Shown: in pieces, positions 1 to 5,818 of the stretch
Position numbering within the stretch: position 1 is the stretch's first letter
How the letters are laid out: each line of letters begins with the position of its first letter
Assembly (NCBI GenBank): GCA_003155465.1
Contig: PMCR01000101.1
Span: forward strand, 4,499 to 11,316
DNA length: 6,818 bases
Direction: 5' to 3'
Origin: Myxococcales bacterium
Lineage (GTDB): Bacteria; Myxococcota; Polyangia; Fen-1088
Translations under genes and position numbers: made by a program
Notes under the pieces: model-generated
The model's input: the letters and a program-made list of their open reading frames with translations, nothing else
Databases searched by the model: none
Told to the model about the DNA's origin: nothing

Positions 1-987
1 AGCGGCGCCGAGGCGGTGGAGAGCGCTCTGCGCCTGGCCAAGTGCCACACCGGCAAGCACGAGTTCGTGAGCTTCTGGGGCGGCTTTCACGGCAAGACCA
101 TGGGCGCGCTGTCGCTGATGGGCTCGCGGTTCAAAGAGAAGCTGGGGCCCATGCTGCCGGGCGTGCACATCGTCCCGTACGCGGACTGCTACCGTTGTCC
201 GCTTGGGCTGTCCCATCCCGGCTGCTCGCTTCACTGCGTGGAGCTTGCCCGCAAGCAGATTCGCATGAGCAGCGCGGGATCGATCGCAGCCGTGATTGTC
301 GAGCCCATGCAAGGCACGGCCGGTAACGTCATCCCGCCCAAGGAGTTCTTACCGGCGGTGCGCGAAATCTCCCACGACCTGGGCGCGCTGCTCATCGCTG
401 ACGAGATGATCACCGGGCTGGGGCGCACGGGCCGCAACTTCGGCGTGGACCACAGCGGCGTCGTGCCTGACATCATGACCGTGGGCAAGGCCTTTGGCGG
501 CGGCTTTCCACTTTCGGGGATCGTGACCACCGACGAGATCTCCGCGGCCCAGCCGTGGAGCCAGCCCTCGGGCTCGTCGTCGAGCTACGGGGGCAATCCG
601 CTGGGCGCCATGGCCGGGGCCACGGCGCTGCAGATCATCGCTGACGAGCGCCTGGTGGAAAACTCGGCCCAGGTCGGCGCGGTCATGCTGCGCGAACTGG
701 AAGGCTTCGTGGAGCGCTACCCATTCGTGGGTTGCGTGCAAGGCGCGGGCCTTTTCATGCGGGTGGAACTGGTCAAGGACAAGGCCAGCAAGGAGCCGTT
801 GCCGCGGCCTCTAACCGAACGCATCTTCCACGAATGCTTGCGACGGGGTTTGCTGACCATGGCCTACGCCGCCAACTTCCGCATTCAGCCCGCGCTGACC
901 ATGGACGAGGCCACCGCGAAAAACGGCCTGGCCGTGCTGCGCGAGGTATTCGACCGCGTGGAGCGCGAGCGCTGGTGGTCGGCGTAG
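1..987 (+). CDS. Class-III PLP-dependent aminotransferase, 3' part (N-terminus outside window)
   Basis: Transfers an amino group between an amine or omega-amino acid and a keto acid using pyridoxal phosphate in the cytoplasm. The frame is open from base 1 and begins with SGAEAVESALRLAK, the conserved fold-type I block that normally lies about 100 residues into the protein, so the GTG at 16 is not a true start and roughly 100 residues are missing. Visible signatures are GGFHGKT (cofactor-phosphate region), DEMITGLGRTG with the pyridine-nitrogen Asp at 400-402, the Schiff-base Lys at 487-489 in GKAFGGGFP, and SSYGGNP near 583-600, which takes the place of the usual T-F-G-G-N-P phosphate loop. 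Four cysteines at 187-237 (C-x2-C-x8-C-x3-C) lie in the middle of the large domain. The protein resembles the 4-aminobutyrate/acetylornithine aminotransferase group, but the substrate cannot be assigned. It ends with TAG at 985-987, just before a hairpin terminator. No functional partner is visible because its upstream neighbours are cut off. Confidence 0.93.
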   Translation, partial: SGAEAVESALRLAKCHTGKHEFVSFWGGFHGKTMGALSLMGSRFKEKLGPMLPGVHIVPYADCYRCPLGLSHPGCSLHCVELARKQIRMSSAGSIAAVIVEPMQGTAGNVIPPKEFLPAVREISHDLGALLIADEMITGLGRTGRNFGVDHSGVVPDIMTVGKAFGGGFPLSGIVTTDEISAAQPWSQPSGSSSSYGGNPLGAMAGATALQIIADERLVENSAQVGAVMLRELEGFVERYPFVGCVQGAGLFMRVELVKDKASKEPLPRPLTERIFHECLRRGLLTMAYAANFRIQPALTMDEATAKNGLAVLREVFDRVERERWWSA

Positions 988-996
988 GCAAAGAAA

Positions 997-1028
997 AAGC
1001 CCGGTGCCCCTTTCGGAGCGCCGGGCTT
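997..1028 (-). terminator. Intrinsic hairpin terminator between convergent genes
   Basis: Bases 997-1010 pair with 1015-1028 in a 14-bp stem: AAGCCCGG with CCGGGCTT outside, then an extension with one G-T wobble and one C-A mismatch, closed by a TTTC tetraloop. On the minus strand it is followed by TTTTTCTTT (complement of 990-998), the classic rho-independent layout for the outer-membrane protein gene ending at 1055. On the plus strand the base after the stem is not T-rich, but the A-rich left flank and strong stem suggest it may also slow transcription from the aminotransferase ending at 987. Confidence 0.85.
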
Positions 1029-1031
1029 GTG

Positions 1032-1045
1032 AATCTAGCTAGATT
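1032..1045. repeat. Perfect 14-bp AT-rich palindrome
   Basis: AATCTAGCTAGATT is identical to its own reverse complement and lies between the terminator hairpin and the minus-strand stop codon at 1055-1057. It is conspicuously AT-rich against the surrounding GC-rich sequence and is centred on two CTAG tetramers. It may be a protein-binding site or simply intergenic sequence. A 14-bp palindrome is expected by chance about once in 16 kb, so significance is modest and no function is claimed. Confidence 0.5.
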
Positions 1046-1054
1046 GCGTAGGGA

Positions 1055-1978
1055 CTACAGGTTCCGCCAAGAGGCGAAAAGCATGAAGTAGCGATTGTCG
1101 AATGCCTTAACTCCCGAGTATCCGGAGCCCTTGGCCACCATGGGCAGCATGAACTCGGCGCCCACATCAAGACCGTGCATCGCGAGGAAACTGGCGCCGA
1201 GACCCAATGGCACCTGATAGAGATCGCCAAAATGCGACGACGGCCCTCGGATGCCCGAGTCGAGGAAGACAGCGATCTGCTGTGCAGCCTGGACCGCCAC
1301 CTGCAGCGGTGCAGCGATGATTTCCTTGTTGCCCGCCGCGGAGCGCTTGTTGATGCCAATGCCAATCTGCGGGGTGAGTTTCACGGAGACCGGGGCGGAG
1401 ATGTACTTCACGCCCACGCCCACGTCGACGGCCATCAGCATGTCAGGGGAGAGCTGCCTGAGTTCGATAGCGAGCAAGCCCGCCGCCTCGAAGCCGCTAT
1501 CCTTCACAAAGGAGAACTGTCCGCCGATACTGACGTTGTTGTACAACTTGGGGCAGCCGCGGCTTGTGCCGCCCAGGCAGACGCCCTGACCATACGCATA
1601 GGAGCCGCCCTGGACCGGGCCATGGTCCACAAACACCTCGAACTGGTCGGTCACGCCAAAGCGCAGATCGAGCGGAATCCACACCGGCTTGAGCACCGCG
1701 CTCTTGGAGAGGTTGAGCACCACGGGCAGCGTGCCCTGGAACATGCCTGCCGCGAGAGTGAGGGGACGCAGAGCGTATTCGTCTGCATAGCCTGCCGGAG
1801 CCGCAGCAGGTGCGGGCGCAGGTGCAGGCGCAGGCGCGGCAGCAGGCGCTGCAGCAGGGGCACCATCGAGGACCGGTGGGGCACCTTCCGGAGGCGGGGG
1901 CGCTTGGTCCTGCGCCATGGCGGCGAAGGAGATCAAGCTAGTGGCAAGAATCGACAGGATTGCAGTTTTCGTTCGCAT
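1055..1978 (-). CDS. Secreted Pro/Ala-rich probable outer-membrane beta-barrel protein (unknown function)
   Basis: Encodes 307 residues. Residues 1-22 form a signal peptide: basic start MRTK, hydrophobic core, and an AMA|Q signal-peptidase I-type site. Residues 26-63 are an Ala/Pro-rich low-complexity linker with an (AP)n tract. From about residue 64 the sequence is Gly-rich with alternating polar and hydrophobic stretches such as DQFEVFVDHG, VSIGGQFSFV, VGVGVKYI and LGLGASFL, consistent with amphipathic beta-strands. It ends FMLFASWRNL, an aromatic-rich last strand, although the final residue is Leu rather than the common Phe. Cys134 and Cys142 could form a disulfide in an external loop. I chose ATG 1978 because a GGAGGGAA ribosome site lies just upstream (1987-1994) and the signal peptide begins there; a longer in-frame TTG at 2062 coincides with a promoter -35 box. 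It is a single-gene unit with its own promoter and terminator. I recognise no specific family; a transport or structural barrel is possible. Confidence 0.8.
   Translation of the reverse strand: MRTKTAILSILATSLISFAAMAQDQAPPPPEGAPPVLDGAPAAAPAAAPAPAPAPAPAAAPAGYADEYALRPLTLAAGMFQGTLPVVLNLSKSAVLKPVWIPLDLRFGVTDQFEVFVDHGPVQGGSYAYGQGVCLGGTSRGCPKLYNNVSIGGQFSFVKDSGFEAAGLLAIELRQLSPDMLMAVDVGVGVKYISAPVSVKLTPQIGIGINKRSAAGNKEIIAAPLQVAVQAAQQIAVFLDSGIRGPSSHFGDLYQVPLGLGASFLAMHGLDVGAEFMLPMVAKGSGYSGVKAFDNRYFMLFASWRNL
1790..1861 (-). repeat. Degenerate GCNCCN hexamer tract coding for (Ala-Pro)n linker
   Basis: Within the outer-membrane protein gene the minus strand runs through imperfect tandem units of the type GCNCCN and GCNGCN, translating to residues 40-62 with alternating Ala and Pro. 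The units vary at third positions, so it is not a perfect microsatellite. The likely role is an extended, flexible periplasmic spacer between the mature N-terminus and the barrel. Length change by slippage is possible but not shown. Confidence 0.75.
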
Positions 1979-1986
1979 CGTTGAAA

Positions 1987-1994
1987 TTCCCTCC
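1987..1994 (-). promoter_or_regulatory. Ribosome binding site deciding the start of the outer-membrane protein
   Basis: On the minus strand GGAGGGAA precedes the ATG at 1978 by 8 bases (11 bases from its GGAGG core). It supports the short, signal-peptide-first start over the longer in-frame TTG at 2062. Confidence 0.75.
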
Positions 1995-2034
1995 ATTACG
2001 TGATGACACGACCAGTCAGGGTTCGGGTGTGGCC

Positions 2035-2062
2035 AGAATATCCAAACGATCACGCCCGTCAA
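2035..2062 (-). promoter_or_regulatory. Sigma70-like promoter for the outer-membrane protein gene
   Basis: On the minus strand TTGACG (complement of 2057-2062, five of six matches to the -35 consensus) is followed after 16 bases by TATTCT (complement of 2035-2040, four of six matches to the -10 consensus). A start of transcription near 2028 would give a leader of about 50 bases before the ATG at 1978, carrying the strong ribosome site. The placement relative to the gene makes it credible; the sequence alone does not prove activity. Confidence 0.55.
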
Positions 2063-2198
2063 GTACTATCGTCGCCCCCAACATGGCGTCGGGCTGAAGA
2101 TCCCGCCCTCTTTTTTTCACAGGGTGCGCGTCCGCCGTCAACTCACCTCGGCGGCGCGTCAGGGCCTGCGCCGTGCTATGCCAAGCCGGGAAAGTGAG

Positions 2199-3434
2199 AT
2201 GAATACCGTGAAATACGTGGTCTTTCTCATCGATGGCATGGCCGACGACCCGCTGCCCGAACTGGGCGGCAAGACCCCGGTCGAGGCCGCGCATACGCCC
2301 ACCCTGGACCGGCTGGCGCAAGCGGCGCAGTTCGGCACCTTCGTGACTCTTCCCGAGGGGTTCCCAACTTCGTCGGATGTGGCCAACATGTCCGTGCTTG
2401 GCTGGGATCTGGCCACCGCGTACACCGGCCGCGGCGCCATCGAGAGCTATGGGCTGGGGGTGCCGCTCGACGAGCAAACCGTGGCCTTTCGCATGAACCT
2501 GATCACGGTCAAGGACGACATCCTTGAAGACTACTCAGCCGGCCACATTTCCGAGCCCGAGGCGGCCGAGCTCATCGCGTTTCTCTCCGCCAAGCTGGGC
2601 ACGGAAAGGATTCGGATTCAGAAGGGTGTGTCCTATCGCCACATCCTCTACCTCGCGGGCAAGGAATTCTCCGCTGATATCGCCTACGACAAGCCGGATT
2701 CGTCACACGGGATGGAATGGCAGAAGATTCTGCCCCGGGCTGCCAAGCCCGAGGCCGAGCCGACGGCCGCGCTTCTGCGCCAGCTGGTTTTCAAGTCGCG
2801 CGAAATACTGGAAGACCATCCCGTCAATGTGAAGCGGCGGGCGGAGGGTCACAATCCGGCGAATCTGATCTGGCCCTGGTCCGGCGGCCGCAAGCCGCAG
2901 ATGCCGTCGTTTGAGAAGCTGCACGGAAAGAAAGGCGGCATCATTTCTGCGGTGGACGTGATCCTGGGCCTTGGTCTGCTGGGCGGGATGGAGTCGCTGC
3001 GGCCCGAGGGAGCCACCGGGTTTCTCGACACCAACTACGAGAACAAGGCGGCCGCGGCGGTGGACCTTCTGCGCCGCAACGACTTCGTCTATGTGCACGT
3101 GGAGGCGGTGGACGAATGCGGCCACCTGGGCGACCTGCCCAACAAGATCAAGGGCATCGAGGACTGCGACGCCAGGCTAGTCAAGGTCTTCCTGGACGAG
3201 TACCGCAAGGTCCACACCGACAAGCTTCGCGTCATGGTGCTGCCCGACCATCCGGTGCCGGTCAAGCTGCGCAAGCACACCCGCGCCCCCGTGCCGTTCA
3301 TGGTTTGCGGCGAGGGCGTGTCGGGTGATCCGGCATTGCGAAGCTACAGCGAGACCACTTGCGCGTCCGGCCGGTACCACAATCTCAAGGGGCGGGCACT
3401 AATGGATCTGCTCTTCAGTTCGACGATTCCCTAG
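2199..3434 (+). CDS. ApgM-type cofactor-independent phosphoglycerate mutase / proposed homoserine kinase
   Basis: A 411-residue cytoplasmic metalloenzyme of the alkaline-phosphatase superfamily, full length for the ApgM family (about 400). It would interconvert 3- and 2-phosphoglycerate in glycolysis/gluconeogenesis. The bacterial branch it resembles has also been proposed to act as homoserine kinase in threonine synthesis. The N-terminus carries the metal Asp12 in LIDGMADDPLPELGGKTP, and Ser59 in TSSDVANMSVLGWD is the expected phosphorylated serine. DYSAGHIS and SYRH follow near 111-148, then DHPVN and the block GATGFLDTNYENKA. The C-terminal metal ligands are Asp305 and His309 (VDECGH), Asp350 and His351 (LPDHP) and His360 (KHTRAPVPF). 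ATG 2199 was chosen because the conserved domain begins right there and GGGA lies 7 bases upstream; upstream in-frame starts at 2124 (GTG) and 2178 add non-conserved residues. No threonine-pathway gene is visible nearby, so mutase versus kinase stays open. Its stop interlocks with the convergent gene. Confidence 0.92.
   Translation: MNTVKYVVFLIDGMADDPLPELGGKTPVEAAHTPTLDRLAQAAQFGTFVTLPEGFPTSSDVANMSVLGWDLATAYTGRGAIESYGLGVPLDEQTVAFRMNLITVKDDILEDYSAGHISEPEAAELIAFLSAKLGTERIRIQKGVSYRHILYLAGKEFSADIAYDKPDSSHGMEWQKILPRAAKPEAEPTAALLRQLVFKSREILEDHPVNVKRRAEGHNPANLIWPWSGGRKPQMPSFEKLHGKKGGIISAVDVILGLGLLGGMESLRPEGATGFLDTNYENKAAAAVDLLRRNDFVYVHVEAVDECGHLGDLPNKIKGIEDCDARLVKVFLDEYRKVHTDKLRVMVLPDHPVPVKLRKHTRAPVPFMVCGEGVSGDPALRSYSETTCASGRYHNLKGRALMDLLFSSTIP
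3431..3434. other. Interlocked convergent stop codons (CTAG)
   Basis: The palindromic tetramer CTAG supplies TAG for the plus-strand ApgM-type gene (3432-3434) and TAG for the minus-strand oxidoreductase (3431-3433). The two convergent coding regions thus overlap tail-to-tail by four bases, leaving no intergenic terminator. Each transcript must run into the antisense of the other gene or terminate within coding sequence. Confidence 0.95.
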
Positions 3435-4561
3435 GTGGCTGGTTGAGGGCGCGGGGCGCGCAACCGTGCCGGCCGATCAATGGTGCCGTCGGACAGTTCG
3501 AGCACGCGGCTGCCCTCGGCGGCTGACCGATATGCGCTCTCGATGAGTTCGACGCACAGGCAGGCTTCCATGGCGTCCTTGCCCACCCATTCGCTGCGCG
3601 CGATGGCGCCGCGAAACTCGTCAAACAGCGAGCCGAACCAGCCCGCGTGACTGGCGTCCATCCAATCAGAAGGCGCCACCCGGCGCTCGAAGCGCCACTG
3701 CCCCGATGATCCAGGCGCGGTCATGCCAGACCCCGCTTCCAGCACGGCCAGTTCGACGTCCTCGTCTTCAACCCGAATTGCACCCCTGTTGCCGTGCAGG
3801 GTGTACAGAACTTTGCGCACGCCTGCGGTCCACGAAAGGTGGGCCGAAACAACGCCAGTCGGGAAGGTCAAGGTGCAGCCGAAGACATCCTCGGTGTCAT
3901 GGCCGTTGGCAGTCAAGGAATGGGCGGTGAGGGCGGTGGGATGGGCTGCCATCCAGTCAAAGGCCAGGTAGAAGGTGTGGCTGCCGTGATCCATGGCGAT
4001 GCCGCCTCCCGACAGGGCGCGTTCGCGGCGCCAGTCAGGCCGCCATTCCTCCACGCCCCTGGCGTGGGTGTTCCGGAAGGTCTGCATCGTCACCAGGTGC
4101 ACAGGACCGATGACTCCCTGGTTCAGGATGCTGCGCACGACTTTGACCACCGGCGCATGCTTGTAGTTGTGGCAAGGGAAGATGACCCTGCCGGCTTCGC
4201 GCGCATGCGCGAGCATGGCCCGGGCGTCTTCTGCGGTGGTCGCCATGGGCTTCTCGCACAGTACGTGCAGCCCCCGGTCGAGCGCAGCACACGCTATCCC
4301 GGCGTGGTGGGCCGGCGGTGTTGCGACATCGAGGAAGTCCAGCCCCCCAGCCTCGGCGGCCAGCAGCGAGGCATGATCAGGGTAGATGCGGGCCGCGGTG
4401 AACTGCTCATGCGCTACCTGGCGGCGGGCTGCACAGACGTCGGCAATGGCTGTGATTTCGACTGCCCGGCCATTGCCCATGTGCTTGGCGAAGGTCGGCG
4501 CGTGGCCTTGGCCAGCGATGGATCCGTAGCCAACTATCGCGCCGCGCAGTGGTCGGTTCAT
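3431..4561 (-). CDS. Gfo/Idh/MocA family NAD(P)-dependent oxidoreductase
   Basis: A 376-residue cytoplasmic dehydrogenase of the family that oxidises or reduces sugars, inositols, nucleotide-sugars or related compounds. The N-terminal Rossmann fold starts at residue 7 with the dinucleotide motif GYGSIAG (11-17); an acidic residue at Asp41 (AIADV) would contact the cofactor ribose and suggests NAD rather than NADP. VATPPAHH (79-86) and the family hallmark CEKP (102-105) with the catalytic-region Lys104 follow. The C-terminal alpha/beta domain includes NQGVIGPV and GGGIAMDHGSH, where Asp191 and His195 match the D/H-x3-H active-site pattern. ATG 4561 is chosen because the Rossmann strand begins immediately after it; the extended frame to 4693 adds Arg/Cys-rich non-conserved sequence. 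There is no clear Shine-Dalgarno, so the start rests on homology. It is divergent from the radical SAM/glycosyltransferase pair, which fits a sugar-related role, but the substrate is unknown. Confidence 0.9.
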   Translation of the reverse strand: MNRPLRGAIVGYGSIAGQGHAPTFAKHMGNGRAVEITAIADVCAARRQVAHEQFTAARIYPDHASLLAAEAGGLDFLDVATPPAHHAGIACAALDRGLHVLCEKPMATTAEDARAMLAHAREAGRVIFPCHNYKHAPVVKVVRSILNQGVIGPVHLVTMQTFRNTHARGVEEWRPDWRRERALSGGGIAMDHGSHTFYLAFDWMAAHPTALTAHSLTANGHDTEDVFGCTLTFPTGVVSAHLSWTAGVRKVLYTLHGNRGAIRVEDEDVELAVLEAGSGMTAPGSSGQWRFERRVAPSDWMDASHAGWFGSLFDEFRGAIARSEWVGKDAMEACLCVELIESAYRSAAEGSRVLELSDGTIDRPARLRAPRPQPAT

Positions 4562-4852
4562 GTTTCGGCGATTGCTAGCACGAGATCGAGAGAGGGAAAA
4601 CCGGCCGGGGCTCCACTTGCAGCATCGGCCGGCACCTCTCGCGCAGCCTGCGACTTGGAAACAGGTTGCCCTTGGCGTCCGACTCGGCGGCACGTAGGCT
4701 AGAGCACCGAACGGTTTGCCTCCCGGGCCAATCTCCTCGCTCCTCGTGATGAGAAACTACCACCCTCCGACCATCGGATTGACCAGACTTAGACACCGGT
4801 TGACTGTGCATGTGATGCGCCGGGCAGGTCAGCCACGCCGGACGAGGACAAC
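4562..4852. promoter_or_regulatory. Divergent intergenic region between oxidoreductase and radical SAM gene
   Basis: These 291 bases separate the starts of two divergent genes and must hold both promoters unless one gene is read from further away. I could not identify a convincing promoter: TTGGCG at 4672-4677 and TAGGCT at 4695-4700 (17-base spacing, plus strand) match poorly. TTGAC occurs at 4779-4783 and 4800-4804, 21 bases apart in the same orientation, about two helical turns, just upstream of the radical SAM gene. CTCCTCG is tandemly repeated at 4733-4746. No small conserved gene, RNA or strong terminator was recognised. The 78-codon minus-strand frame here is Arg/Ser-rich with no recognisable feature and was not called. 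Confidence 0.5.
4844..4848 (+). promoter_or_regulatory. Ribosome binding site of the radical SAM gene
   Basis: GAGGA lies 4 bases before the ATG at 4853. The spacing is slightly short but supports this start, which places the CxxxCxxC motif at residues 21-28, the usual distance from the N-terminus for radical SAM/SPASM proteins. Confidence 0.6.
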
Positions 4853-5818
4853 ATGGTGAAGCACGACGAACGCGAGGTTCCGCGCCTGGTCGCCATCGAG
4901 ACCACCAACGCGTGCAACGCCAAGTGCGCGTTCTGTCCCAACAGCGTAATGGCTCGCGGTCGGGAGGTGATGTCGGAGGATCTCTACCGCAAGATCGTCG
5001 ACGACTGTGCGACCTTCAAGTTGAGGGCCATTGAACCGTTCCTCAACGGCGAGCCCTTCATGGATCCAATGATTGTTCCGCGCCTCCAGTACCTGCGCGA
5101 GCGGCTGCCAGCCACCAAGTTGCGGCTCTACACCAACGGTTTTGCTCTCGTACCCAAACGGGTGGATGAGTTGCAGGGCGTCGGCATCGACCACCTCTTC
5201 ATCAGCCTCAATTCCCTGGATCCGGCCAAGTACCAGGCGATCATGGGGTTGGCGCTTGAGCGCACGCTGCGCAACATCGACTACCTTGTGGATGACTCGC
5301 GCCGAGACCGGGTGGCGCGTCGGATCACAATTCGCATGACCCGCACCGACGACACGACGGCGCAGGAACAGGCGCGCTTTGTGGCCTACTGCAAGGAACG
5401 GCAGGTCACCTGCTTGATTGTTGGGCTGTTCAGCTACCTCGGCGATGTGCCAAGCCGGCTGCCGATTCCCTCGTACCCATGCGAGCACGTAACCCGCGTC
5501 GACATTCTGTCGAGCGGCCTGGTTACCCTGTGCTGCATGGACACGGAAGGGAAGTTCGGCTGGGGTGACGCCGGCAAAGAATCAATCTTGGACATCTACA
5601 ACGGCCCGCGTGCGCGCGCCTACCGCGATATGCACCGCAAGGGCCGGCGCAAGCAGATCCCACCTTGCGGCACGTGCAACCTGTTCTTCCCGAGCTTCTA
5701 CGGTCTGTCGTGGCCACGTCGTATTCAATTCGGCCTCGCCTGCGGGTGGTACTTCCTGCGCCATCGCCCGTTCAGCAAGCACCCGGTCTGGTTTCGCAGG
5801 CGCTCTTCATCGCCATGA
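4853..5818 (+). CDS. Radical SAM protein with C-terminal SPASM domain
   Basis: A 321-residue iron-sulfur enzyme expected to cleave S-adenosylmethionine and start radical chemistry on an unknown substrate. Residues 21-28 are C-NAK-C-AF-C, the CxxxCxxC site for the catalytic [4Fe-4S] cluster, preceded by the first barrel strand (VAIETTNA). NGEPF (65-69) corresponds to the SAM-contacting GGEP motif, YTNG (93-96) and ISLNS (117-121) to following strands. A SPASM/twitch-like domain begins at about 205: Cys210, Cys227-Cys228 in LVTLCCMD, then SILDIYN (244-250) and P-x-C-x2-C (Cys272, Cys275), enough for one auxiliary [4Fe-4S] cluster rather than the two of a full seven-Cys SPASM. A 45-residue tail rich in aromatic and basic residues follows. 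It overlaps the downstream glycosyltransferase by four bases, implying co-translation. SPASM proteins modify peptides, proteins, sugars or aminoglycoside-type substrates; with this neighbour and no precursor-peptide gene seen, a glycan or sugar substrate is the likelier inference. Confidence 0.92.
   Translation: MVKHDEREVPRLVAIETTNACNAKCAFCPNSVMARGREVMSEDLYRKIVDDCATFKLRAIEPFLNGEPFMDPMIVPRLQYLRERLPATKLRLYTNGFALVPKRVDELQGVGIDHLFISLNSLDPAKYQAIMGLALERTLRNIDYLVDDSRRDRVARRITIRMTRTDDTTAQEQARFVAYCKERQVTCLIVGLFSYLGDVPSRLPIPSYPCEHVTRVDILSSGLVTLCCMDTEGKFGWGDAGKESILDIYNGPRARAYRDMHRKGRRKQIPPCGTCNLFFPSFYGLSWPRRIQFGLACGWYFLRHRPFSKHPVWFRRRSSSP

Noticed and set aside
1175..1984. 269-codon plus-strand open frame
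   Set aside because: Antisense shadow of the outer-membrane protein gene; Arg/His/Ala-rich composition with no domain, while the opposite strand has signal peptide, ribosome site, promoter and terminator.
1979..2062. N-terminal extension of the outer-membrane protein to a TTG at 2062
   Set aside because: The TTG is the first half of the -35 box, the extension would put 28 residues before a clear signal peptide, and a strong ribosome site points to 1978.
2090..2117. Weak hairpin (CGGG/CCCG) followed by CTCTTTTTTT as a plus-strand terminator
   Set aside because: Only a four-base perfect stem and no plus-strand gene reads into it; it lies in the upstream region of the ApgM-type gene. The T-tract may be chance.
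4601..4632. CCGGCCG ... CGGCCGG inverted repeat as a regulatory hairpin
   Set aside because: Seven-base arms with an 18-base loop in GC-rich DNA, nearly self-palindromic sequence, and no T-tract; easily expected by chance.
3794..4702. 302-codon plus-strand open frame
   Set aside because: Antisense to the oxidoreductase, whose Rossmann and EKP motifs are unambiguous; long antisense frames are common in GC-rich genes.
4575..4811. 78-codon minus-strand frame as a small protein or precursor peptide for the radical SAM enzyme
   Set aside because: It starts on the opposite strand, overlaps the oxidoreductase leader region, has Arg/Ser-rich shadow-like composition and no leader/core-peptide character or ribosome site that I could see.
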